DNA of 17,422 nt from Zychaea mexicana (taxonomy: Eukaryota; Mucoromycota; Mucoromycetes; Mucorales; Lichtheimiaceae), in assembly GCF_025766255.1 (NCBI RefSeq), contig NW_026516931.1:1-17422 (forward strand), written 5' to 3'. The position numbers and the translations under genes were made by a program. This document shows positions 1 through 8,349 of this stretch, one piece after another. Each line of letters opens with the position of its first letter. The stretch's first letter is position 1. The notes beneath the pieces were generated by a model that was not told where the DNA came from, did not search any database, and saw only the letters and a program-made list of their open reading frames with translations.

Positions 1-420
1 CATTATTATACTTACTAGTGTGACTGCCTGTAGCCAACTATCCCTGTTGGATTGGATTAGGGTCCAGTTGAGGTTATAATGATTATGTTCTGGTCTATTA
101 GCACTAGTTGGTTAGATAGCTAAGACAAAATGCTATATAGCTATATAGCTAAAATTAATTTAAGTATAAGATCTTAATATGCATACATTTAAAAATTTCA
201 GAGAAATAAAAATTCAATTTTATTTTTAGATAAAAGAATTTATTACAATAGTGTCAATATCTATAAATCAAATCTCTTTCAATAATGATAAAATTGCTAT
301 TAATACATGTAATTAAAAAACTATCTGAAAATCATAATATAGATATATGTAGAAAATGTTTACAAAGAAAATATATATAAAAATATAATATTATCAAATA
401 TATAAAAAAGAAAAATAAAT
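1..420. other. AT-rich flank with no intact gene
   Basis: No intact reading frame is visible. The first 120 bases are of mixed composition; after that the sequence is strongly AT-rich and includes a short TAGCTATA repeat around 134-151. From about 130 onward the reading frame of the downstream relic can be followed with many stops (for example TAA at 403), so part of this stretch may be the 5' end of that decayed gene. In DNA this AT-rich, Lys/Asn/Ile-coding appearance can arise by chance, so I do not extend the pseudogene call into it. Confidence 0.4.
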
Positions 421-1143
421 TGAGAAGCTTCTTCTGAAAATAGAAAAAAGCATCCAAATCAAGTTTAAAAACTATAAATTAAGCAAAAAAATAAATATAA
501 GATGGATGAAACAATTGCAAAAATGAAAAATGAAAGCTATAAATTAAAAAAGAAATGCTATATTTATGATAAGAAATATTATGAAATAGTAGATGAGGAA
601 GATTTAAAAAATAAAACATCTCAGGAAGAAAATAGTATAAATAGAAGAGACTTTTCTTAGGATGAATTATCAAATCCTAAAAATAATAATTCTCAGTAAA
701 AAATCAAATTCTGAGGATACATATTCTGAGAATCAAAATTCTCAGGACATTTCTCCTAAAAATAAAAATTTACAGGAATTCTCAAATCCTCATATTTCTG
801 ATGCAATGTTAGAGAATAATACTTCCAGTGCAGCTACCTCATAGGGTGGTTGTAATTCAGGTGATATTGACTTTACATGTATAGCAGCATGTTCAAATTG
901 TATGGATATATTAAAGGACATATGTGGATATGGGTTTTTTGATGAAATGATAAATTAATCAGAAAAAGAGAAATATATATATTAAAAGTTTTTAAAACAT
1001 ATTTTAACTATGATATCTTTCTAGTAAGTAAAAAAAATCAGGATATTATTTATATGATACAACAGAAAATGCAAGCATTATATATTAGAGAACAAAATGA
1101 AATAAATAAAGATAAATCAGATTATTCATCTGATTTAGAATAA
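421..1143 (+). pseudogene. Relic of a Lys/Asn/Ser/Glu-rich protein gene
   Basis: I do not recognise the family. A coding signal can be followed through two frames. Frame 1 runs from about 424 to 696, including an ATG at 502 followed by a Lys/Tyr/Glu-rich stretch. The signal then moves to the frame of 662-950, which is rich in Ser, Asn, Gln and Glu, followed by a Cys-containing stretch (ACSNCMDILKDICGYGFFDE). It returns to frame 1 from 949 to the TAA at 1141-1143, ending in a charged tail (REQNEINKDKSDYSSDLE). Interruptions are TAA at 466 and 475, TAG at 658 and 842, and frameshifts near 697-703 (an A run) and 946-953. Each premature stop could derive from a Gln codon by one C-to-T change. This composition is typical of AT-rich fungal low-complexity proteins. 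It may be an element-encoded or lineage-expanded family; function is unknown. Confidence 0.45.
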
Positions 1144-1647
1144 ATATTTTAATTTGGCCATTGATGGCTATATCAGCTACAGTAATCTATTAGCTATAAT
1201 GTAACTAGTAGCTTACAAGCAGCTAAACAACTAATGGCAGGTGTTCATTTCTTGGTGCACCTATTGCCATCAGTAACTATAAATATGTTTCAAAAATCAG
1301 TATTCTATCAATTTGATTACCTGTAAGCTGGATTGGTTATCATCCCTGTTGCTAATACTGTGGCTGTGGCTGTTACTTTCCTCCGAGCAGCCCAGCAATT
1401 ATATAAAAGAGTCAGTATTAAACAAGGAGCAGATGATGACTAATAATCTTATGTGTGATTGTCATATACCAGAAACTTTGCAAGCATATTCCACTATAAG
1501 TTGACAAATACAGTTGTCATGTCTCTTGAATACTGTAGTAAACGATTTCTCTAGTAGGATGTTACCATAGAAACAAGAGCGAGTAAGCATGAAAATAACC
1601 AAGAAAACCTCCAATTTTATAGCAATATTGTAAATACGGCTGGACCA
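1144..1647. other. Unassigned spacer
   Basis: No convincing gene. It contains an imperfect inverted repeat (ATGGCA at 1234-1239 against TGCCAT at 1265-1270, with GGTG/CACC inside) and several TAGCTA/CTAGTAGCT-like short motifs that also occur near 100-150. The short open frames here lack conserved features. Confidence 0.4.
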
Positions 1648-1752
1648 AACGGGTTGGGTCAAGGGTCTGACCCGTTGACCCGTGGGTCAAGAAAACACTG
1701 ACCCGACCCGACCCGTTCAACCCGACGGGTCAAAACTTGGGTTGACGGGTTG
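1648..1752. repeat. Left GGGTC/GACCC block
   Basis: About nine GGGTC or GACCC pentamers lie within roughly 105 bases, beginning with ACGGGTTGGGTCAAGG. The nearly palindromic GACCCGTGGGTC occurs once here and once in the right block. It is interpreted as the left terminal or subterminal region of the hAT element, where transposase binding sites are usually clustered. Confidence 0.65.
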
Positions 1753-1755
1753 GAA

Positions 1756-1831
1756 ATGATTTCAACGATTTCGCAATGATTTCAACGATTTCGCATGATT
1801 TCAACGATTTCGCAATGATTTCAACGATTTC
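1756..1831. repeat. Four-copy tandem repeat, 20-bp unit
   Basis: The unit ATGATTTCAACGATTTCGCA is present at 1756-1775 and 1776-1795, as a 19-base copy lacking the first A at 1796-1814, and as a truncated copy at 1815-1831. It directly follows the left GGGTC block. Within the unit the core TTCAACGATTTC is invariant. It may be a subterminal binding array or a simple slippage product. Confidence 0.9.
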
Positions 1832-2820
1832 TAACCAAAAGGAAACAAAATGACGAGTTTAAGAAGAAAATATATACTAAAAGTAAAATAAATAAGCTCA
1901 ATAGTTTTATTTATTGATTGGTTTTTTGATAAATCGTCTATACTAGCATTGGCGTTAAGTGGCCAGAACTCAGAAACTTTATGGGCAGATTGGGATGGAG
2001 ACGGAGAGAATTTGAAGATTATAAAAAAAAAGGGAAGGCAAAAAAGTCAGCAGCAAAAAAATCAGCACTGTATTGCATAGTCAGCGAGATGGGCTAAATG
2101 GTGTGTTTTGCAATAAGTGGGCGATGGGCGATCATATTCTGTGCATTTATAGCGGATGAAACAAAAGAAAAGTTGTCGTGTGTGAGATTGCGGTATTGAC
2201 AACAAATGCCATGCTGAATAAAAGTAGTGGTACTGAGCAAGGACGGGGCAGTGATGAAAAAGGACAGGTGTAAAGAAAAGACAAGTGGTGCGGAGCGGCG
2301 ACAAAAAAGGACAGGTGTAAAGAAAAGAGAAGTGGTGCTGGAGCAGCGACAAAAAAGGATGCGGTAAAAAAAACAGTGACAAAAAGGCTGTAGATAAGAA
2401 AGCAGTGGTGCTGTATTTGTACCAGGGATGAAGTATTGAACGCAATGACGAAAAGATCGAGCTATAATAATGATTGCTGCCTAACGGTAGTCAAACGTTG
2501 TGTTTAGTCACTGTAGACAAGTTGATTCGGACGATCGTAAAATTAAAGGGAAACGTACCTGTACCGTCCAGGAGTGTGAGAAAATGACGTATTTGCTCCA
2601 AAAACATCTAGTTACACCAGCATTAAAACGTTTTTGGAAAATTGTAAAAGAAGCTTTATTTATGCTACATAATAGATCAACTAAAGCTTCAAGTATATGC
2701 GTCCAAAGCATGGCCAAACTGGGCATGATGTCCGTATACCCAAAAGCAAAAGATGTACCGTTTTCTAAGTAGTAGTTATATGTTCTATTCTATGCAACGT
2801 AAACAGCGATAAAAAAAAGA
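1832..2820. other. hAT 5' non-coding region
   Basis: About 1 kb separates the left terminal repeats from the transposase promoter. Apart from the 47-48 bp tandem repeat at 2258-2385, no recognised gene is present. A 90-codon open frame at 2500-2772 (GTG start) and a 127-codon frame on the opposite strand at 2062-2445 show no family motifs; the latter is the complement of the tandem repeat. Confidence 0.45.
2258..2385. repeat. Tandem repeat, 47-48 bp unit, about 2.5 copies
   Basis: The unit begins with AAAAAGGACAGGTGTAAAG, continues through AAGTGGTGC and ends GCGAC. GGACAGGT recurs at 2263 and 2310, and a degenerate third copy (GGATGCGGTAAAA) starts near 2352. Units differ by a few substitutions and one inserted base, so the duplication is not very recent. 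Confidence 0.75.
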
Positions 2821-2832
2821 TATAAATATATA
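2821..2832 (+). promoter_or_regulatory. TATA box of the hAT transposase gene
   Basis: TATAAATATATA lies about 92-103 bases upstream of the transposase ATG and is preceded by an A-rich run ending in AAG. The MULE gene in this window has the same arrangement at a similar distance, which supports a real core promoter. Confidence 0.5.
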
Positions 2833-2923
2833 CGAGTTTTCCGTTTTCTTGCAAAGTAATCTTTATTTTCTCAGCTATTCTTTTTGATACCTAACAGCCT
2901 TCGTACCTAGCACTTACACCATC

Positions 2924-5125
2924 ATGGAGTTCACCCGTTCTGACAGCAATTTGACCTCTATGTCCTTGGATCCCACTGAATCTGAAGCCGGCGACTTTCA
3001 CGAAACAACCACAAGCGAGACAGAACACAGTGCAGCAATGGTTAGCCAAAGTAGTATGGCACGCGGTTCGGACGAGCCATGGATTTACAAATACAAGGTT
3101 GCGGATGCTACAAAAGACGAGAGGAATCGCATTATCAAGATTACTTGTTCAAGGTGCCAAAAGTCATATGTTGGTTCATCTACCGGTAACATTATCCGTC
3201 ACCTGCAAAATAGACACAGCATTACGAAGGAGAAGTGCGAGCAAGGCAGTGTGGCAGTTGTTGGGCCAATGGACAGTTTCGCTCGTGGTGTTATGTCTAT
3301 CAAGCAACGACGTTACTCGAGAAGTATGGCGGGAGCAACAAGCACGTTTCATCATCAGCACAAAGTCTGGATACACGATGGTGGAAAATGAAGAATTTCG
3401 CAAGTTCATCCAGCTCACTCAAGCTGCACCGTCGTTTGATGTTGTCGCGCCGATTACTGCCAATACCATCAAGAGCGACATCACCGGTTATATCGAGTCG
3501 AGAAGGCGCGCATCATGTCCTATTTGCAAGCGCAACAATGTCTCTCTTTTTCCGTGGACGCCTAGACCTCAGAGTGGGGGTATGATTTCCTTGGTATTAC
3601 CGCTCATTTCATTGACGAGTACTGGGTGCAGCGGGAGGTTTTAGTCGGTCTCCAGCATCCAGATGAACGCCATTCCGGAGAAGCTCTTGCTGATCATTTC
3701 CTAAGAGTGCTCGACGATTTCGACATTACTCATCTCCTGTTTACCATTACCGCCGACAATGCTTCCAACAACCTGTCCATGGCTAAAGAGCTTGAAAGGC
3801 GTGCCGAGACAAGAGGGGAGAGTCGTCGCGCATTCCATTTCCAGGCAGCCAAACACCTTATCCCGTGTATTGGTCACTTCGTTAATTTGGTTGCACAAGT
3901 ACTGATCAAAGATAGGTTGCGTTCACAGCCGTTGCTCGATAATGTCGTTGAGTCAGATATCGCGGCCGATCAAGATATTAGCAACGTGGTGTCCAAGTTA
4001 AGAGTAGGAATAAAGAAAATCTGGTAGGGTATAAATCACTGGCATAAATGGTCAAGCCGCTTACACAAATATTAACTTAAATTTACCATGTTATAAGGAT
4101 GTCCACTACCAAGTACCGAAAACAATATCGAGAATATTGTTCTATGAAGTATGGCGAGCAGCTCGAGCTACAATTGGATGTGCGCACACGATGGAACTCC
4201 ACTTATGATATGCTGGTACGGGCGTTGAGGGTGAAGGACGTGTATAATGCAACCTGCGACTTCTTCAGCGAGTTGTCGATATATCGGTTGGATCCCCAAG
4301 ACGAGCCATACATGAAAAAGGTCATAGCATTGCTGGATAGTCTAAAAATTATGACGGAAGAGCTATCAACATCACAGTAAGTTATTACGGAAAATATAAC
4401 ACGCTGTAATAGCATCACATACAGCAATGTATTAAGCAACATGGTCCGTCAATAGTTACCCGTCTATCAACAAAGTAATCTTCGCATACAACGTGCTCAT
4501 TGACGATCTCGAAGACTTCCAAGACGACACGTCAAATCCGCAAATCCTGCGTGACGCAGCAAGACAGGCCCAAGCAAAGCTTAAAATGTATTATGCAAGA
4601 ACCGATTCGTTCACTGTATATGCCGTCGCCACAGCAATGAACCCGTGCCTGAAGTATGCTTACTGGGATGAACGGGAATGGGAGCCAGAATTTAAAGAGA
4701 CAGCTAGAATGAGTGTCGAAGCAGAATGGAGCACGTTCAAGACTGTGAGTGGCACCACTGACCGTGAGGCTGGAGCACTGTCACCTGAGGAGATACGTCG
4801 CAATCGCTACCGTCCCAAGAGGCAAAGAATCCAAGATGAGTTGACAGCATATGTAAGCGAGCCACAGACAGCACTTGCCGAAGGTGACGATAATAGACGA
4901 CCGGTAAGCTACGAATTGGAGTACTGGCAACGCACAAGCACAACGTACGTGCAGTTAGCAAAAATGGCACGCAAGTTTCTCGCCATCCCTGTAACATCAA
5001 CATCTTGCGAGCGCTTGTTTTCGGATGTCAAAGGATTCGTGCCATCTGAATGAAACAGATTATTGCCGGAAGCATTACAAGAAAGCGTTTTGGTAAAGGC
5101 TTGGTCAAAAATAACAACCGACTAA
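2924..5125 (+). pseudogene. hAT transposase with BED zinc finger, two introns, inactivated
   Basis: This gene would encode a cut-and-paste transposase of the hAT superfamily, about 680 residues. Inferred exons are 2924-4023, 4098-4376 and 4456-5125. Introns 4024-4097 and 4377-4455 have GT-AG ends and their removal keeps the frame (the second junction restores HYPSINKVIFAYN). A BED finger is visible: Cys75, Cys78, His93, His98 of the first open frame. Further hAT landmarks are VENEEFRKFIQL, the SVDA-TS catalytic region, TADNASNN (second Asp), CIGHFVNLVAQ, RTRWNSTYDML, and the C-terminal dimerisation motif VTSTSCERLFSD. Lesions seen: a one-base frameshift near 3300, a compensating one near 3495, TAG at 3563 where the family has Trp, and TGA at 5051 where CGA (Arg) is likely. 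A final 23 codons after that TGA match the hAT tail (NRLLPEALQESVLVKAW). The start ATG was chosen because coding signal begins there, downstream of the TATA box. Confidence 0.85.
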
Positions 5126-5570
5126 AAAAATTTCCACTACCTTTATCCCTTTTTTTTTCTCACTTTCCGATCTTTTTCGTTCCTATTTGATTTGTCTCTT
5201 TTTCACTCCTCTTTCCTTTCGTTCATTTTTTTTGCTCCTATTGCTAAACTGCTCACTTACTTTTTACACTTCTTCCTGTTTCCTTTTTTAACGGCCTTCC
5301 CTATTTTGTTCTTCCTTTTACTCTAAAGTCTAAGTTATCTTTGGTCTTCAGGTATCCTTATTTATTAAATCCTATATACTTTGCACCGTTAGGCCTTAGC
5401 GCTTCCCCTTATCTTCATACTTTGCCCTTCATATAAAGTTATTATAAAATAAACAGTATTCGCATATGTCATCATAATATTCTTTTTTCCCTTTCGTATA
5501 TCTTGCTATACACTTGAATAAAGGAACCGTTGGATAACTAGTACTGTCCCAAATCTAAACTATATACACT
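5126..5570. other. hAT 3' non-coding region, pyrimidine-rich
   Basis: The sequence following the transposase stop is strongly biased to T and C on the plus strand (about 5140-5420), followed by a more mixed A/T-rich stretch containing AATAAA-like motifs (ATAAAATAAAC near 5444-5455; GAATAAAGG near 5517) that could serve polyadenylation. No gene is visible. Confidence 0.45.
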
Positions 5571-5706
5571 TGGGTCACAACGGGTCAACGGGTCGGGTCA
5601 AGGGTTGGACGGGTCGACCCGTGGGTCAGAAAAGCAGCAACCCGACCTATTGACCCGTCCTTGACCCGTGGGTCAGATTGCGACCTGCAGGTCAGATTGC
5701 GACCCT
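5571..5706. repeat. Right GGGTC/GACCC block
   Basis: About eleven GGGTC or GACCC pentamers fall within 136 bases, including ACGGGTCGGGTCAAGG, which differs by one base from the 16-mer that starts the left block, and the shared GACCCGTGGGTCA followed by GAAAA. Two copies of GGTCAGATTGCGACC lie at the outer edge. It is the probable right terminal region of the hAT element. Confidence 0.65.
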
Positions 5707-5723
5707 TAGGGGGTGGGGGTCTG

Positions 5724-5816
5724 GGGGGAACCCCCATGAAACATCCAATCCGTTGAATGACCCAGAGCGCAGCGAAGGGGCTCATTCAGCCAAGCGAAGT
5801 GAGGCAGGTGGATGTT
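5724..5816. repeat. GC-rich fold-back sequence
   Basis: Three nested or adjacent inverted repeats are visible: GGGGG-AA-CCCCC at 5724-5735; AACATCCA at 5740-5747 with TGGATGTT at 5809-5816; and TGAATGA at 5754-5760 with TCATTCA at 5782-5788. The loop carries AGCGAAG twice. It directly abuts the right GGGTC block, so it is either part of the hAT end or an independent small fold-back insertion. It has no coding content. Confidence 0.6.
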
Positions 5817-6330
5817 GATTTACCACGTAAAATAAAAGTAATCTACTCTTAAAAGCAAAATACCTCAGGTCAGGTCTTTTTCTTTTTTGGCTTCACGCTG
5901 CTGTAGTTGTAATAGAGAAGAAAATAAAATAAACAAGTTTTGAATTATAGAAATTGCATCAGATTTAAAAAGCATTTTGAAGAAATCTAATGCGATGGCG
6001 AATCTAGAAACTTGTAGATGGTCAAATAAATAAAAATGTTGAAGAATTTGATTTGGTAATTGGCAAAAAAAAAAAAGTAAATAAAAAAGGAGAAGAAAGC
6101 AAAGTGGTGGAGACAAGCATAGTGGCAGTAAAAGTCTTAGAGTAGGAAGAAGCACAGAAGTCCAGGTGGTGTAAAAAAGGATGTAAGTAGGGGAGCCAAT
6201 TTTATCCATTTGCTGCATCACAGCTCTGAAAGCACACTGAAAGCACACTGAAATCGGGCAGCGGTTTTTAAATAAGTATAAACTCCAGACTACTGTATCT
6301 GCTTTTGCAAACAATGGGTCGTACGGGCCG

Positions 6331-6387
6331 GCCGGCTACGGCTTGGTACGACTCCCGGCATGCACGAGTTCGAACCGTGCAGCCGGC
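6331..6387 (+). pseudogene. tRNA-Met-like truncated remnant
   Basis: GCCGGCT (6331-6337) pairs perfectly with AGCCGGC (6381-6387), like the acceptor stem of eukaryotic elongator tRNA-Met. The 3' part has CACGAGTTCGAACC, a good T-arm/B-box match, followed by the acceptor strand and A. The span is only 57 nt, too short to hold a D arm plus anticodon arm, and no anticodon loop can be drawn. It is best read as a tRNA-derived relic (deleted tRNA gene or SINE head), not a working tRNA. Confidence 0.35.
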
Positions 6388-6740
6388 ACTTTCTTGGTTT
6401 TTGTGAGAGAAATGTCGCAGCATGTTTCTCGGCCTGAAACATAAACCAATGAGATCCACGGACCAATCGTGTGTATTGTCCGTGTTCCTCTTTTATCCTT
6501 TGTGCTTACAAGAAGTTACCACACCAATCGCGATAATACTTCTCTAAAACATTCAAAGCACCAATCTCCTTTACTCCTTCCACGATTACTCATCAACCTT
6601 CATCAGATCTGTAATTGTATTAGTAATGTTGATATTGTATATAAATACCTTGGAATCATCAACAATCACAATAGAAGGTATCTATCTACCATCGTATTAT
6701 CTTTGTGGTTACCTGTCGGTATTACTCTTCGTGGTCTTAC

Positions 6741-6796
6741 TTCTCTCTGTGTGGTCTTCTCCTTCTTTGTGGTTCTCTCTGTGTGGTCTACTCCTG
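6741..6796. repeat. TC/TGTGG-rich short tandem repeat
   Basis: TTCTCTCTGTGTGGTCT followed by (A or T)CTCCT occurs at 6741-6763 and again at 6774-6796, a 33-base spacing, inside a wider pyrimidine-rich stretch with further TGTGGT motifs. Confidence 0.65.
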
Positions 6797-7424
6797 TGGT
6801 TTTCTATTTCATGAATTACGACAGAAAGACAAAACTTAGTTTTCTCTCCTTCTATGTACTCGAAAGATTACAGAGCTCTTCATTTTATCCTTCATTCACA
6901 TATCCAAAGAATCTATGCTAAATACAAAAACTAGATCGAATGCAAATTCAATTTTGCTTTCTTTCAGCTGTTCACTCCACATGTTGCTTTATTCATAAAG
7001 GGATTTTAAAGACTTTATTCTATCATATCATTGTCTTTTACTCTATTTATTTTTTCGATATACAAGATCATGCAGAGCAGATTTGAATAAAGTTTATATC
7101 CAATCCTATCCAACTCACGACGAGCTATGTTGACTATATAATGATCAAGTGTAGCGGCCTAAAGCTAGAATAGACACAGAAATAACGAACGACTTATTGA
7201 TATACTTTGTGCCATTGCTCAACCTGATAATCACACTCCACTCTCTGCAGAAAAGCCTATAGATTTTCCACTGATAAATATAAAGACAAAAAGATGAATT
7301 CACAACAGTTTCTGATATGGATGGTTGTAAGTCAAGCAACAGAAACTAGTATACATTAATGCAGTGTCTGTATATGCATATCAAAATGACCTACAGCCTT
7401 TTATTGTCGCCGCTGATGCGATGC

Positions 7425-7688
7425 TTACTCTTGCCAAGCTTTCATTCGTCTTCTTGGCGATCTCGTAGGGGTCACAATTAGACGGGTTGGGTCAAGGTCT
7501 TCACCGAACTTGGAAAGCAGTGCAACAAACTCTGTATGCTCTTTCACAAAGTCAGCAATGCTGGGTGTTTTTCGGTTCGTGTGGGGCCCTTTCAAATAGG
7601 CTTCTATTACTATAAGCGAGATAGAAACAATTAAGTTAACGAAAAGCAGATCTATAAATTCTGCTCGCTCAATCACCTGTCCGGATCT
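7425..7688 (-). other. Possible exon, unknown protein
   Basis: An 83-codon open frame (from a GTG at 7676, ending 7425) extends upstream to about 7688, where CCATAG on the minus strand could be a splice acceptor. The product has a hydrophobic stretch (LLFVNLIVSISLIVIEAYL), a polar middle (SIADFVKEHTEFVALLSKF) and a basic end (SPRRRMKAW). The segment coding DLDPTRL overlaps the isolated hAT-terminal motif at 7481-7500, so either the terminal sequence was taken into an exon or the frame is fortuitous. No family is recognised. Confidence 0.2.
7481..7500 (+). repeat. Isolated copy of the hAT terminal motif
   Basis: GACGGGTTGGGTCAAGGTCT contains the 16-mer ACGGGTTGGGTCAAGG, identical to the start of the left GGGTC block (1649-1664) and one mismatch from the right block (5588-5603). 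There is no transposase and no second GGGTC cluster near it. A further single GGGTC lies at about 7470. It may be the end of a deleted or non-autonomous relative, or an excision scar. Confidence 0.5.
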
Positions 7689-8349
7689 CTATGGTAGCAA
7701 CAATGGTGCATAGCAATGGAAAGACCTACTATAGAATGCGTATTCGCCCTTAATTGAGTTCAAAGTAGATGATGGCTGAGAAGAGTAATCCTTAATTGTA
7801 GATAAATCTTTTAAATGTTTGATTTTGTAAAACTTATTGTTTAAATTTTATATAAAAATCGATATAACTTCTAATTGATTTATCCTTAATGATAATGACA
7901 ATAAATAAAAAAAAATATTTTTTTATTATTTTATATTTAAGAAAAAAATAATAAAATTATCTAAATATTTATTATTTAGAATAATTTATTAATTTTGATC
8001 ATTAACTTAAAGACTTAATGATTAAAAAGATGAAATATATAAAATGTTTTATCTTTTGATCAATAATTCTTCTAATGACTAAACTTTCCTTTACGGACTA
8101 AATTCCCCAGAGTAGTAACGAGGATATTAACTTATAGTAGTAAGTTGCTCTACCCTCTAAAGTTGTAAGTTGGAACTTACAACACGACTCTTTTTGTATG
8201 AGCCTGTAGGCCCATGTCACATATACATAGCAGTGTTGTGCTAGAGACAATAGGAAGAGGTAGAAAGTACAGAATAAAATGTAGAGAGGGACGAAAATAA
8301 GTCTATTAATCTAAGGCAGTGATCTTGGGAGCCGAAGCTGAGCAAGTAG
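7689..8349. other. AT-rich spacer downstream of the LINE relic
   Basis: The core (about 7795-8085) is extremely AT-rich with long A and T runs and no open frame of note. From about 8090 the composition becomes more balanced, and this part may be the 3' untranslated region of the minus-strand LINE relic. It includes the perfect hairpin at 8162-8183. Confidence 0.4.
8162..8183. repeat. Perfect hairpin, 10-bp stem
   Basis: GTTGTAAGTT, two G residues, then AACTTACAAC form an uninterrupted 10-bp inverted repeat with a 2-base loop. It lies about 170 bases beyond the last coding segment of the LINE relic in its reading direction. LINE 3' ends can carry a stem-loop recognised by the reverse transcriptase, but that role here is only inferred. 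Confidence 0.7.

Larger units (their letters stand above)
1648..5706 (+). mobile_element. hAT-type DNA transposon, decayed
   Basis: The element is defined by a hAT transposase pseudogene (2924-5125) lying between two blocks crowded with GGGTC and its complement GACCC (1648-1752 and 5571-5706). Ac-like hAT elements often have CGGGTCGGGTC-type termini, so these blocks are the likely ends. I could not identify an 8-bp target duplication or the exact terminal base, so the limits are approximate. The blocks can be aligned in both direct and inverted orientation because the motif is nearly self-complementary. The coding lesions indicate that this copy cannot make its own transposase. Confidence 0.6.
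5817..7424. other. Unassigned region
   Basis: No gene could be supported. Features seen are a purine-rich stretch with an A12 run near 6066, the tRNA-like remnant at 6331-6387, and a long TC/TGTGG-rich stretch at about 6700-6800 with a short repeat. Open frames on both strands (for example 5865-6314 minus and 6469-6921 plus) are low-complexity complements of the purine or pyrimidine bias and carry no family motifs. Confidence 0.4.

Noticed and set aside
121..1143. Alternative genetic code in which TAA and TAG specify Gln
   Set aside because: Reading the stops as Gln gives a plausible protein, but the MULE gene in the same window has 712 codons without in-frame TAA, TAG or TGA, and frameshifts in the relic show that it is decayed.
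2062..2445. 127-codon minus-strand open frame
   Set aside because: It is the complement of the 47-48 bp tandem repeat and surrounding purine-rich sequence, giving a Phe/Leu/Ser/His-rich product without motifs.
3030..3644. 204-codon plus-strand open frame as a separate gene
   Set aside because: Only its middle part (about 3300-3495) matches hAT transposase; the rest is an out-of-frame shadow of the same pseudogene.
5865..6314. 149-codon minus-strand open frame resembling a membrane protein
   Set aside because: Its hydrophobic residues come from a long A/G-rich plus-strand stretch; there is no conserved motif or splice context.
6469..6921. 150-codon plus-strand open frame
   Set aside because: Low-complexity TC/TGTGG repeat content explains it; no recognisable domain.
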